This document shows, piece by piece, positions 26,389-35,873 of a stretch of DNA of 64,000 nucleotides. Position 1 is the first letter of the stretch. Every line of letters begins with the position of its first letter. Position numbers and translations under genes: made by a program. This stretch comes from Acidovorax sp. Root219. Lineage in GTDB: Bacteria > Pseudomonadota > Gammaproteobacteria > Burkholderiales > Burkholderiaceae_C. The notes below the pieces were generated by a model that made no database searches, was not told the origin of the DNA, and saw only the letters and a program-made list of their open reading frames with translations. Location of the stretch: NCBI RefSeq assembly GCF_001428665.1, contig NZ_LMIJ01000011.1:127599-191598 (forward strand), in the 5' to 3' direction.

Positions 26389-27348
26389 TCACGGCGTCAA
26401 GACGACAGGACCAAACGATGCTGTGTTCTCCGCGTACCGGTGTGCAATTGCCGCGTCTGAAAGTGGGAATGTCCTATCAATCAGGACTTTTATTCGCTGC
26501 GTGGCAAGTTGCTTGAACAAAGAATCCACCGTTGACCAAACCTTCGGCTTCTCAAGAACTGCTCCCATAGAAACGCCGAAAAGCGTCTGATTGGCTTGCA
26601 TTGACTTTCTGAGATCAACTTCTATGGCTGTGCTGCCCGCACTCCCCACGAACACCAGGCGGCCCTCGGGCGCTAGCACAGCCATCGAATCACGCAACGT
26701 CGTTTCATTTGGGTCTAGTGCGACATCGACCCCCCTGTTGCCGGTAACGCGCAACACTTCACTGACCACGTCACACGTCGTTCTATCGATAACATGGTAG
26801 GCCCCTAGCGCGTACAACATTTTGCACCTAAGGGCTCCGCTAGCCACTGCTAATACGTTTGCACCCGCAAGTACAGCGAGCTGAACCGCAGCAATCCCTA
26901 GCCCGCCGGCGGCCGCCTGTATCAAGACTGTCTCTCCGCGTAGCAACCCGCATCTCACGAAGAGACAGTGATTTGCGGTGCCAAAAGACATTGTCATGAC
27001 AGCGGCGTCTTTTGAAGCAACCTGGTCAGGAAGAAGCCAAGTCCGCGTTGCAGGCACGGCCCACAATTCCGCGTGTGAACCCTGAACGTCGAATGCGGCG
27101 ACTCTGTCGCCCACCTTCCGATTTTCTATGCAGGATCCGACGGCTCGCACGACACCCGCAGCGGCTAGCCCAACTGTCCACGAAAGATCAGGCGGAGCGC
27201 TTTGACGGCGGTCACTTACGTCACCTTTCTCAATGGATATAGCTTCCACTTCTATCAGCACATCATCAGACCTGACTGAAGGATCCGGTACGTCTTTGTA
27301 CTCCAGGACACCCAACCCTTCCGCGTTGTTATAGACCACAGCCTTCAT
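26389..27348 (-). CDS. MDR-type zinc-free NAD(P)H:quinone oxidoreductase/alcohol dehydrogenase-like
   Basis: 319 residues. GroES-like N-terminal part: MKAVVYNNAEGLGVLEYKDV, AAAGVVRAVGSCIENRKVGD. Rossmann part: VLIQAAAGGLGIAAVQLAVL (AxxGGLG nucleotide loop), DVALDPNETTLRDSMAVL, GRLVFVGSAGSTA. No zinc-ligand cysteine pattern is visible, which points to the quinone-reductase branch (Qor/Zta1-like) that reduces quinones or enones with NADPH. The gene lies upstream of a hydrolase, or just after it in minus-strand reading order, about 80 bp apart. It is cytoplasmic. The substrate cannot be named. Confidence 0.85.
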   Translation of the reverse strand: MKAVVYNNAEGLGVLEYKDVPDPSVRSDDVLIEVEAISIEKGDVSDRRQSAPPDLSWTVGLAAAGVVRAVGSCIENRKVGDRVAAFDVQGSHAELWAVPATRTWLLPDQVASKDAAVMTMSFGTANHCLFVRCGLLRGETVLIQAAAGGLGIAAVQLAVLAGANVLAVASGALRCKMLYALGAYHVIDRTTCDVVSEVLRVTGNRGVDVALDPNETTLRDSMAVLAPEGRLVFVGSAGSTAIEVDLRKSMQANQTLFGVSMGAVLEKPKVWSTVDSLFKQLATQRIKVLIDRTFPLSDAAIAHRYAENTASFGPVVLTP

Positions 27349-27427
27349 GTGTCGGCCCTTCGGTATTGTTTCTACGCCTTCGTGCTATCAAGAGAACGCC
27401 CGGGCGCTACGCACCACGGGCTCATCT

Positions 27428-28372
27428 TTACTTCTTCACAAATTCGAGCAGGTCATTGTTCAGTTGGTCCTTGTGCGTATCGGTGATACCGTGTGGGCCG
27501 CCAGCGTATTCGATAAGCTTCGCATTTGGAACCAGCTTGGCAACTGCTCGGCCAGTGGTTTCGATCGGCACAATCTGGTCATCCGTACCATGAACGACCA
27601 GGGTTGGAATATTGAACTTCTTTAGGTCATCACGGAAGTCTGAATAGAAAAACGCGTTAATGCAGTCGTACGTCGCTTTACTGCTGGCCTGCATGCCTTG
27701 CGTCCAGAAGCTATCGATCAGACCTGTCGAAACCTTTGCCCCGGGACGATTGAATCCGAAGAATGGTCCACTAGCGATATCTTTGTACAACTGCGATCGG
27801 TTTTCGAGCGAACCCTTGCGCAGGCTTTCGAAGACTTCTGTTGGAACGCCTTCAGGGTGCGTAGTGGTTCTTCCCATAATAGGTGTGATTGCGCTGACGA
27901 GCGCAACCTTGGATACACGGGCGGTCCCATGACGCCCGACGTAGCGCGCTACTTCGCCCCCGCCAGTAGAGAAGCCCACCAAGACAACGCCTTTGACATT
28001 GAGCTTGCGCAAAACAGCATCTAAATCGTCAGCGTATTGGTCCATTGTGTTGCCTTCCCAAGGCTGGCCGGAGCGGCCATGGCCTCGACGGTCATGTGCG
28101 ATAACCCTGTATCCCTTCTCTGCCAAGAACTGCATCTGCGACTCCCAACTGTCCGAGTTGAGAGGCCAGCCGTGGCTAAACACAACAACTTGTCCGTTCT
28201 TCGGACCCCAGTCTTTGAAATAGAGTTGGGTGCCATCGTTGGCGGTGATGTATTGGCTTGTGGTCATCTTTTTTCCGTTCGCAGTTGCTGGGGTTGCGGT
28301 AGTGATGGGATGGAACATCAGGCCACAGGTTGCCGTGACCGATGCGATAAGAAGGCGTCTGATGCTGTTCAT
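27428..28372 (-). CDS. Exported alpha/beta hydrolase, non-haem chloroperoxidase type
   Basis: From the ATG at 28372 ([20 protein letters not shown]) the product is 314 residues with a signal peptide. The body is a close match to the cofactor-free haloperoxidase/esterase family: [32 protein letters not shown], nucleophile elbow [14 protein letters not shown] (Ser), acid [12 protein letters not shown] (Asp) and base [10 protein letters not shown] (His). Such enzymes act as esterases or perhydrolases. The signal peptide is unusual, since most members are cytoplasmic. It is followed on the same strand by the MDR oxidoreductase. Confidence 0.87.
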   Translation of the reverse strand: MNSIRRLLIASVTATCGLMFHPITTATPATANGKKMTTSQYITANDGTQLYFKDWGPKNGQVVVFSHGWPLNSDSWESQMQFLAEKGYRVIAHDRRGHGRSGQPWEGNTMDQYADDLDAVLRKLNVKGVVLVGFSTGGGEVARYVGRHGTARVSKVALVSAITPIMGRTTTHPEGVPTEVFESLRKGSLENRSQLYKDIASGPFFGFNRPGAKVSTGLIDSFWTQGMQASSKATYDCINAFFYSDFRDDLKKFNIPTLVVHGTDDQIVPIETTGRAVAKLVPNAKLIEYAGGPHGITDTHKDQLNNDLLEFVKK

Positions 28373-28594
28373 GGTGGGTTGGTAGAGTTGAGCGGTGTTA
28401 GTCGCCAGCAAGAATTTCACAGTCGCCCATGCAAGCTCGCGACTGGTGAATCAGTAGATTTCAGGGCTTTGAATGGCCCGTCATCGAATCCTGCTTTTGA
28501 CGGGAGAAAGTTTCCGCTCAGCCGATGAGGCCGTCACTGACTAATCCTGGCAAGACCAGTTGAATTTGCTCATGTGCCACTCCGTTGATTTGGA

Positions 28595-28602
28595 TTTCCC
28601 GG
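28595..28602. repeat. 8-bp target-site duplication of the IS256 copy, left copy
   Basis: TTTCCCGG, repeated exactly at 29958-29965 on the other side of the element; 8-9 bp duplications are normal for IS256. Confidence 0.85.
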
Positions 28603-29957
28603 GGGAGTGTCAGATTTCTTGTGTTCAAGGCGGTGAAGCTGCTTGTCTAAGCAGCGGACTTGATGAAGCGACCCTCGTAGAGGATCGCAAACTGGTTCAT
28701 CGCACTCTTCCAATCTGGCGCAGCGCGCCCCCACTCTGCCGTGATGTTGCGCAACGCCAACCAGATCAGCTTGTTCGCCGCCTCATCGTTGGGGAAGTGG
28801 CCTCGGGTCTTGATGATCTTGCGCAACTGCGCATTGATGCTCTCGATGGCATGGTCGTGTAGATCACCTTGCGAATGGCTGGTGGGAAGGCAAAGAAGGG
28901 AATGACCCGCTCCCACGCCCTGCGCCAGGCCGCTATGACGGTAGGGAACTTTTGGCCCCAGGCTCCCGCCTCCAGGGCATCCAGCTCCTTCATGGCCGCC
29001 TCCATCGTCGCCGCCGTGTAGACCGGTTTGAGCGCTGCCGCCAGCCCTCTGCGGTCTTTCCAGCTGGCAAAGTCCAGGCTGTTGCGGATCAGGTGCACGA
29101 TGCACGTTTGCAGCGTCGTGGCCGGGAACACAGCCGCCAGCGCCTCGGGCATGCCTTTGAGCCCATCGGTCACCGCGACAAGGATGTCGTTGACGCCGCG
29201 TGTCTTGAGGTCATTGAAGACCTTCATCCAGAACTTGGCTCCCTCCGTGCCCTCGATCCACAGTCCCAGGATATCGCGAGAGCCGTCGGCTAAGACGCCC
29301 AGCGCCAGGTAGATCGCCTTGTTGCGCACCACTGCGTCCTCGCGGATCTTCACGCGCAGCGCATCAAAGAACACCACGGGGTACATGGGCTCCAGGGGGC
29401 GGCTTTGCCAGGAGGTGACCTCAGCCATCACCTCGTCGGTGACCGAGCTGATGAATTGCGCTGAGACATCCACGCCGTATTGCTCTGTCAGAAAGGCCTG
29501 GATCTCGCGCACGGTCATGCCACGCGCGTACATGGCCACGACCTTGTCATCAAAGCCAGTGAAGCGCCTTTCGTGCTTGGGGATCAGGATTGGCTCAAAG
29601 GAGCCTTCCCGGTTACGGGGAACATCGATCTGCAATGGGCCGTCCTCGGTCAGCACCGTTTTGCCGCTCGTTCCATTGCGCTGGTTGGGGCTGTGCGAGG
29701 GCTTGTCGGCCCCGTGCGGGTAGCCCAGGTGGTGGCTCAGCTCGGCACCCAGCGCCCGCTCGATCAAGGCCTTCTTGAACGCCATGGAGGCGGCGTTGAT
29801 GGCATCGGCCGTCATCGCTCCTTGCCCGAACTGGTCAAGGATCTCTTTGGGGATGGTCGGCAGTGCTGGTGCAGCCTTCCTGGGTTTGTTCAACTTGCTT
29901 GGCATACATGCTCCTATCGTCATGCTATGCCCTGAACACATAGTTTTTGACAGTCTC
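28603..29957 (-). mobile_element. IS256-family insertion sequence (complete ends, frameshifted transposase)
   Basis: Imperfect terminal inverted repeats are visible: left GGGAGTGTCAG..TTGTGTTCA and, reversed, right GAGACTGTCAA..TATGTGTTCA. The element is exactly bounded by an 8-bp duplication, TTTCCCGG at 28595-28602 and 29958-29965. Length about 1355 bp, normal for IS256. It sits in non-coding DNA between the exported hydrolase and the KefB-type gene. The intact target duplication implies a recent insertion even though the transposase carries a frameshift. Confidence 0.88.
28647..29905 (-). pseudogene. IS256-family transposase (mutator type), one-base frameshift
   Basis: The N-terminal frame starts MPSKLNKPRKAAPALPTIPK (ATG at 29905). 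It contains the DDE-domain landmarks VVFFDALRVKIREDAVVRNK (first Asp), LVAVTDGLKGMPEALAAVFP (second Asp) and TCIVHLIRNS. At about 28858 the family motif IYTTNAIES reads IYTTMPSRAS because one A is missing in ACGACCATGCC. The correct continuation (AIESINAQLRKIIKTRGHFP, to ILYEGRFIKSAA) is in the next frame and ends at 28647. The third catalytic acid, in AIES, is therefore out of frame. One repairing base would restore a normal ~420-residue enzyme. Confidence 0.88.
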
Positions 29958-29965
29958 TTTCCCGG
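29958..29965. repeat. 8-bp target-site duplication of the IS256 copy, right copy
   Basis: TTTCCCGG, identical to 28595-28602. Confidence 0.85.
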
Positions 29966-30233
29966 TGCTTTCTGACTATGCAGCGCACTTTCCGACAGTG
30001 CCTACGCGCCCGTTGCAAACAACAATCTCTTCATGAACCAGTACTCGATTCAAAGCTACACGATCGCTGCTGAGGATCAGCAGAACGCATTCCGACCAGA
30101 CCTCTGCGTGGATCTGATTGGTCACTGTTGATCTCTCTGCATGTCAGCCTCAGCTCGCGCACTCTGAGCGGGCGACTCATGCGCACGAGGACTAAGCTTT
30201 TCTAGCAAACAATCTCCAAAAGGAACATTGAGC

Positions 30234-32018
30234 ATGGCCGATCAAAACCTCGGGCGCGACCTCATGCCGGCAGTGCTTCTGCTCGGGACCGCGGTTTTAG
30301 CGGTACCAATATTCAAGCGACTTGGGTTAGGGACCGTGTTGGCGTATCTATGCGCTGGCCTAGTGGTAGGCCCCTCTGGGCTTGGTTGGTTCAAAGACGC
30401 AGGGGCAATCGTCCACGTGGCAGAACTGGGCGTTGTAATGTTTTTGTTCGTCGTCGGACTTGAGATGCGACCGTCGCATCTTTGGAGTCTCCGCAAAGCC
30501 ATTTTCGGATTGGGTAGTATGCAGATGGTTGTCTGTGGCGCATTGCTCACGCTGGTTAGCATTACGTTTGGTCTTACCCCGCCTGCTGCATTCATCTGCG
30601 CAATGGGGTTCGTCCTCACATCCACCGCAATCGTCATGCAAACGTTGTCCGAGCGCGGCGACGTCGCTTCACCTCGTGGCCAACGAATCGTCGCGATTTT
30701 GCTGTTCGAGGATCTCCTCATCGTACCGCTGCTTGCGCTCATCGCTTTTCTCGCACCACTGCCAGTTCACTTGGAAGCTTCGGCGGCAGCAAAGCTTACT
30801 ACCGTAGCAACTGCTGTCGGCTCAGTCGCGGCTTTGGTTGTTGCGGGCATCTGGCTTCTGAATCCTTTGTTCGAAGCTCTCGCGAAGGCAAACGCGAAAG
30901 ATGCCATGACCGCAGCAGCTCTGTTTGTAGTGCTCGGAGCAGCCCTGTTGATGCAGATGGGAGGACTCTCCATGGCACTAGAAGCCTTCCTCGCCGGCGT
31001 ACTTCTATCGGAATCGACTTTCCGTCACCAACTGGAAGCCGACATTGAGCCATTCCGCGGAATATTGCTAGGGCTATTTTTTCTCGGGGTGGGGATGTCG
31101 CTTGACTTCGCTGTCGTGCGGGAGAATGCGGGACTTATCGTCGCGAGCGTCACTTCACTCATGCTTACGAAAGCAGCCTGCATCTATCTAGTGGCACGGA
31201 TCTCGAAGGCATCGCACGAAGAAGCGCTCGAACGCTCTGTACTAATGGCTCAAGGTGGCGAGTTCGCCTTCGTCCTGTTCTCGGCCGCGGCTTCAGCACT
31301 CATCATCACTCCTGCAATCCACGCCAACGTCACAGCCATCGTAGTTTTGTCGATGGCTCTTACGCCCTTAGCGGTAATGACTCACAAGCTGTACAGCCGC
31401 TTACGAGTGCAGCGCAATGGGCAAGCCGAAGAACCAGCGATTGAACGGACGGCAAGAGTACTAATCATCGGATTTGGTCGCGTGGGACAAATCGCCAGTC
31501 AAGGGGTTCTTTCGCGCGGGGCATCGCTGACTGTCATTGACAGCGACACAAGCGTCATCCGAGAGGCACAAAGCTACGGCTTCAAAGTTTTTTATGGAGA
31601 CGGGAGCTACCTGAGCATCCTGCACTCTGCCGGCGCGAAAACTGCGAGCGTCATCATGGTTTGCATCAATGATCGGACCGCAAGCATCCGGATCGTGGAA
31701 ATCGCGCGAGTCGCGTTTCCCCAAGCGAAGCTCTTGGTCCGGGCTTATGACCGTGAACACGCTGTGGCTTTGAACGCGGTAGGTGCTGACTATGTGATAC
31801 GCGAAACTTTTGAGTCCGCTATGCAACTGGGCCGAGAAGCGGTGCTTGCCACTGGAGCTGACGAGAATGAAGCGGACGAAATCATGAAGACCGTAAGGAC
31901 TCATGATTCCGAACGCTTTGTTCACGAGACGTTGGGCGGCAAAATGGCCGGGAAGGCACTTTTGCTTAGGAGGGCGGCCAATAGAGCGCAGCCAGCCGAG
32001 TCTACGCCCGGGCAATGA
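30234..32018 (+). CDS. KefB/KefC-type potassium/proton antiporter
   Basis: 594 residues. The ATG at 30234 follows AAGGAAC; an in-frame TTG at 30228 is a weaker choice. Residues about 1-385 form the CPA2 transporter with 11-13 membrane segments (LMPAVLLLGTAVLAVPIFKR, LAYLCAGLVVGPSGLGWF, LVLTSTAIVMQT). A cytosolic RCK/TrkA-N domain then begins at RVLIIGFGRVGQIASQGVL, the NAD-binding GxGxxG motif. It is expected to export K+ during electrophile or glutathione stress. No kefF/kefG ancillary gene is beside it. The gene is intact and is bounded by IS elements on both sides. Confidence 0.9.
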   Translation: MADQNLGRDLMPAVLLLGTAVLAVPIFKRLGLGTVLAYLCAGLVVGPSGLGWFKDAGAIVHVAELGVVMFLFVVGLEMRPSHLWSLRKAIFGLGSMQMVVCGALLTLVSITFGLTPPAAFICAMGFVLTSTAIVMQTLSERGDVASPRGQRIVAILLFEDLLIVPLLALIAFLAPLPVHLEASAAAKLTTVATAVGSVAALVVAGIWLLNPLFEALAKANAKDAMTAAALFVVLGAALLMQMGGLSMALEAFLAGVLLSESTFRHQLEADIEPFRGILLGLFFLGVGMSLDFAVVRENAGLIVASVTSLMLTKAACIYLVARISKASHEEALERSVLMAQGGEFAFVLFSAAASALIITPAIHANVTAIVVLSMALTPLAVMTHKLYSRLRVQRNGQAEEPAIERTARVLIIGFGRVGQIASQGVLSRGASLTVIDSDTSVIREAQSYGFKVFYGDGSYLSILHSAGAKTASVIMVCINDRTASIRIVEIARVAFPQAKLLVRAYDREHAVALNAVGADYVIRETFESAMQLGREAVLATGADENEADEIMKTVRTHDSERFVHETLGGKMAGKALLLRRAANRAQPAESTPGQ

Positions 32019-32103
32019 TGTCGAACTCCTAACGGTAACCACGACTAAGCTTCCGTCGGGTCTACCAGCTCCTGGCGCCTATGGTCGATAGGGCCTTTTC
32101 GGT

Positions 32104-32124
32104 AAGGCAACGCTCAACAAGCCC
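32104..32124 (+). repeat. Terminal-type repeat, left copy (IS5-like end)
   Basis: AAGGCAACGCTCAACAAGCC and its next base match the reverse complement of 35853-35873 at 19 of 21 positions. The two copies face each other across an IS66 copy and an IS5-family transposase, indicating they are the outer ends of one IS5-type element into which IS66 inserted. Confidence 0.6.
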
Positions 32125-32290
32125 CCGTTTCCGCCAGCCCCTGTGCTCTGATCGAATTTCGCGTGACGGAACCTCGGCAATACGCCGGTGTCCCGGAGAT
32201 CCCGAGGCCGTTTACGGCCTCAAGCGCCCTTGGTGCCCATTGCGGGGTGAGCGTCTAGTCGACCCACCTTGCGGCAGGCGATCGGCGGTT

Positions 32291-33940
32291 TTAGGCGGGC
32301 TGCCAACGATGCGGCAGTAGGTCCTCAATGCGGCTGTTGAGCTGCGTCGGAAGCCGCAGCAGAACATCGCGCAGGTAGGCCCAAGGCTCGTGGCCACACA
32401 TGCGGGCCGACTGCACCAAGCTCATCACCGCAGCCGCGCGTTGTCCGGCCAGTTCACTGCCCACGAACATCCAGGCCTTGCGCCCCATCGCCCATGGCTT
32501 GATCTGGCGCTCCAGGTGGTTGTTGTCGATGGGTACCGCGCCGTCTTCGAGGTGATGCGTGAGTGCCGTCCAGTGCTTGAGCGTGTAGTCGATGGCAGCT
32601 GCCGTCGAGCCGCCGTGAGCAACGCGCCGGCGCTCAAGTTGCAGCCAGGCGCCGAGCTGGTCCCACAGCGGCCGGGTCAGTGCTTGCCGCCCGCTGCGCC
32701 GCCCCTCATCGCTCAAGCCAGCGAGTTCACGTTCGACCGCGTAGATGCCTGCAAAGCGCTGTATCGCATCCTCGCCCACCGCGCTGGTGCCGGCCTTGGC
32801 AAGCTCGTCGAACTTTCGCCGGGCGTGTGCCACGCATGCTGCGGCCTTGCGACCTGGGTGCACTCGCTCATCGAGCACCGGGTCGTAGGCGCCGTAGCGG
32901 TCAGTCAGCAGCGTGCCTTGCCAGGCGGGCAGCCCTGCGCGCACATCCCCAGCCAGGAAGTCCATTGGGTATTGCGCCCCACGCCCGCGGGCGAACTCGT
33001 AGACCACGCCCGGTGTCGGGTCGTGGTAGCTGCGGGCATAAGCCCACACATAGGCTTTGCGGGTCTTGCCAGCGCCCGGGTCCAAGAGCGCTACCGGCGT
33101 CTCGTCGGCGTGCAGAACCCGGCTGGCGAGCACGAAGCACTTTTGCGCTTCGTACAGCGGCTGCAGGGCCGCTCCAGCCTGGCCAGCCCAACTGGCGAGC
33201 GTTGAGCGTGGCGTATGCACGCCGGCCCTCGCATTGATCGCCTCCTGCCGGTAGTACGGCAAGTGGTCGGCGAAGCGGCTGATGAGCGTATGGGCCAGCA
33301 ACCCGCTGGCAGGCAGGCCCGCGTCGATGATCTCAGGGACGGTGGGCTGCTGCTTCAACACTTGGCAGCAGCGGCACGCCCACTTGCCATAGATGTAGCG
33401 GTGCACGAAGAACTCGGCCGGGATGATGTCCAGCCACTCGCTGACGTCTTCGCCGATGCGGGTCATGGCGCGGCCGCAGCCCTCGCTCGGGCAGGTGGTG
33501 TCTGCAGGCTCGTGCTGGTGTTCGACACGACGCAAGTGCTCGGGTAGCGCTTGGCGTCGCGGCCGGCGCGGCGGGGGCTTCGGGGGGGGGCCCTGGCCGG
33601 TTTGCGTGACCTGGGCGCGCAGTGCATCGAGTTGGGCCTGCAGGCCTGCCTCGTCCTCGGCCAAGGTCTCCTCGAACAGGCGCCGCTGGTCGGCGCTCAT
33701 GGCCTCGGTCTTGGCGCCGAACTTCCAGCGCTTCAGGCGCGCCAGTTCGAACTGCACCTTCTCCAGCTAGGCCTCGCGCAGCGCGATCTCGCGGTCCTTG
33801 CGTTCAATCTCTCGATCCTTTTGTTGCAACTGGCCAGCCTGCTGCTCGATGTGTTCAAGCATCTGCCGGGCCAGCGCCGCAACGGCATCCGGCGCCAGAC
33901 CTTGCAGGTCATGGGCCGTGAGGTTGCGCAGGTCGAGCAT
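32291..33940 (-). pseudogene. IS66 TnpC transposase with an in-frame amber codon
   Basis: Reading from MLDLRNLTAHDLQGLAPDAV at 33940, the coiled-coil N-terminus ends in REIALREA followed by TAG at 33767-33769. The same frame continues LEKVQFELARLKRWKFGAKT and runs to 32291 with the whole DDE domain: VLHADETPVALLDPGAGK, GTLLTDRYGAYDPV and PIDNNHLERQIKPWAMGRKA, plus the zinc-binding CPSEGCGRAM segment. Either the amber kills the protein or a GTG at 33757 re-initiates to give a form lacking ~60 N-terminal residues. TnpB and TnpA lie upstream and are intact. Confidence 0.82.
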
Positions 33941-34007
33941 AGGGGCATCGTGCCAGACACGGCCTGGCAGCACCATCAGCACAACTGCCGTTGTCAGAGT
34001 GCGGCGC

Positions 34008-34349
34008 TCATGCCCGGCAGATGCGCTGCAGCTCTAGCAGACGCTGCCAGGGCAGGCCGAGCACCAGGGCGTCGAACTGAGCACGCCCGAGTTCCAGCGA
34101 GGCTGGACCGCCCAAAGTAGCTGAGGCCCAGGTGAAGTGAGCGGCGTTCAGGCGCCGCGCCGCACACCCCACGCCGAAGCCGTCGTGCACGAGCAGTTTG
34201 ATGCGAGTGCCGCGGGAATTGGCGAAGAGGTAGCCGTGGTGGGCCTGAGCAGCACCGAATACCTGCACCACGCGCGCCAGCAGCCGGTCGGCACCGGCAC
34301 GCATGTCGATAGGCTCTACAGCCAACCACATCGCGTCAATGCGGATCAT
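34008..34349 (-). CDS. tnpB: IS66 TnpB accessory protein
   Basis: 113 residues with the family start IRIDAMWLAVEPIDMRAGAD and the conserved HHGYLFANSRGTRIKLLVHD and FTWASATLGGPASLEL segments (IS66 Orf2-like). Its start overlaps the end of tnpA by ATGA (34346-34349), so the two are translationally coupled. TnpB is needed for IS66 transposition but its biochemical role is not established. Intact. Confidence 0.9.
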   Translation of the reverse strand: MIRIDAMWLAVEPIDMRAGADRLLARVVQVFGAAQAHHGYLFANSRGTRIKLLVHDGFGVGCAARRLNAAHFTWASATLGGPASLELGRAQFDALVLGLPWQRLLELQRICRA

Positions 34350-34747
34350 CGCAGCAGCTCACGCATCCACGCGGCGCACTCGCTGGCGGCGCTGGCCGGC
34401 CAGGTGACGGTGATCGCTGTGGCACCGCGCTGCAGCTCAATGCGGATGTCGGCGACCGGTTCTGCTGCAACCGGTGGCGGCAGGCTCACAGGGACGAACA
34501 AAGGCTTGGCCTCTGGAGCTTGCATGCCACGGGCCGTGGGCTTACCTAGGGCGATGCCCGGTGGCCTCAGCTCGGCCTCGCGCACCCAACGGCGCAGTAG
34601 ATTGGCATTGACGCCATGGGCCATTGCAACGGCAGCCATCGACATGCCAGGCTGCATGCAGCTGGCTACAGCATCGGCTTTGAATTCATCACTGTGAAGG
34701 CGACGCCGCCGGCGCGGGCTGACCTGTTGATCTGAGATAGTGTTCAC
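34346..34747 (-). CDS. tnpA: IS66 TnpA accessory protein
   Basis: 133 residues from a GTG start. It has a helix-turn-helix of the IS3/IS66 OrfA type (HSDEFKADAVASCMQPGMSM, VAMAHGVNANLLRRWVREAE), a variable middle and the IS66-specific tail IRIELQRGATAITVTWPASA, AWMRELLR. It overlaps tnpB. A GTGTCCAC/GTGGACAC palindrome lies immediately upstream (34748-34772). Confidence 0.9.
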   Translation of the reverse strand: MNTISDQQVSPRRRRRLHSDEFKADAVASCMQPGMSMAAVAMAHGVNANLLRRWVREAELRPPGIALGKPTARGMQAPEAKPLFVPVSLPPPVAAEPVADIRIELQRGATAITVTWPASAASECAAWMRELLR

Positions 34748-34772
34748 GTGTCCACCAAGAGTTAGTGGACAC
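34748..34772. promoter_or_regulatory. Palindrome upstream of IS66 tnpA (copy 1)
   Basis: GTGTCCAC and GTGGACAC separated by 9 bp. The same arms and spacing occur at 38342-38366 just upstream of the second IS66 tnpA. It could be an operator for TnpA, an RNA hairpin over the start codon, or part of the IS terminus. Confidence 0.6.
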
Positions 34773-34837
34773 GAGGCTCCTATACCGCCGGTCTGTCTTC
34801 AAGATGAGGCCACTGGACGCTCACATTGCGGGCGCAC

Positions 34838-35799
34838 TCATGCCCCAAGATGCTTGCGCGCCAAGTAGATGTTGGCCAGGCCCAAGGCCACAAACGAGCG
34901 CGTGGCGTTCTTGGCCAGCCCACGGTAGCGCACCTTGGTAAAGCCCCACAGCCGCTTGACCACCGCAAAGACATGCTCCACTCGGGCCCTTACCCTGGAC
35001 TTGCTGCGGTTTCTTGAGCGCTCGGCTTCATCGACTTCGCCCGTCTTGCGCACCCGCTGGTTGGTGAAGTCGTGTGCTTGCGGTGCTTTGGAAGCAATCA
35101 ATGCCTTTTGGCTGGCGTAGGCGCTGTCGCCATACACACGCCGCTCGTTGCCGTGTAGCAGATCGGGCAGTGGATGCTTGTCGTGGGTGTTGGCCGCTGT
35201 CACCACAGCGCCGTGAGCCAGTCCGCTACGGCTGTTCACGCCGATGTGTATCTTCATGCCAAAGTACCACTGCTGGCCCTTGCGCGTCTGGTGCATCTCG
35301 GGGTCGCGCTGCTTGTCGGTACTCTTGGTGGAGCTGGGCGCACCGATGATGGTGGCATCTACGATGGTTCCCGTTCCCACTCTCAACCCCTGGGCCTGCA
35401 GCACCTGCCCACCTTGGCAAACAAAGCCTCGCCCAACTCGTGCCTCTCCAGCAACCGGCGAAACCTCAGCAGCGTCGTGGCATCCGGTACACGTTCACAG
35501 CCCAGATCGATTCCTACGAAGCGCCGCAAGGCCGTACTGTCGAGCAGCGCGTCCTCGCAGGCTTCATCAGCAAGATTGAACCAATGCTGAACGAAGTACA
35601 TGCGCAGCATGCGCTCTAGACCCACAGGCGGGCGCCCATTGCCGGCCTTGGGATAGTGCGGCTCGATGACCGAGCACAGTTCCTGCCAAGGCACGATGGC
35701 TTGCATGGTTGCCAGGAAGGTATCGCGCCGGGTGGGCTTGCGGTATTGCTCGAAAGCATCGGCCTGATCGGCTGCTACGGATAGGGTCTGCTGCTTCAT
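34838..35799 (-). pseudogene. IS5-family transposase, frameshifted
   Basis: The first frame (MKQQTLSVAADQADAFEQYR) runs through GNGRPPVGLERMLRMYFVQH and LRRFVGIDLGCERVPDATTL to HELGEALFAKV. There one G is missing and the frame goes astray. The second frame resumes at VLQAQGLRVGTGTIVDATII (first Asp of DDE), GMKIHIGVNSRSGLAH, VYGDSAYASQ (second Asp) and RVRARVEHVFAVVKRLWG (Glu). All catalytic residues survive, so only the single deletion at about 35410 disables it. IS5 group, about 320 residues when repaired. Confidence 0.85.
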
Positions 35800-35852
35800 G
35801 TTCGGGCACAGGATCTGGGGATCCTCAGGCCATGCAAATCTCAGACCATCCA

Positions 35853-35873
35853 GGGCTTATTCAGCGTTGCCTT
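35853..35873 (-). repeat. Terminal-type repeat, right copy (IS5-like end)
   Basis: Inverted partner of 32104-32124, two mismatches in 21. It ends exactly at the stop codon of the lysR-type gene (35872-35874), so the IS end supplies or overlaps that stop. Confidence 0.6.

Larger units (their letters stand above)
32125..34790 (-). mobile_element. IS66-family element nested in an IS5-family element (approximate bounds)
   Basis: It contains tnpA, tnpB and a tnpC pseudogene in the standard IS66 order on the minus strand. Exact ends were not resolved; the left end lies between 32125 and 32220, where a perfect hairpin (GAGGCCGT/ACGGCCTC, 32204-32221) occurs, and the right end lies near 34772-34785. 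The IS5-type outer repeats at 32104 and 35853 suggest insertion close to the left terminus of the IS5 copy. Confidence 0.6.
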
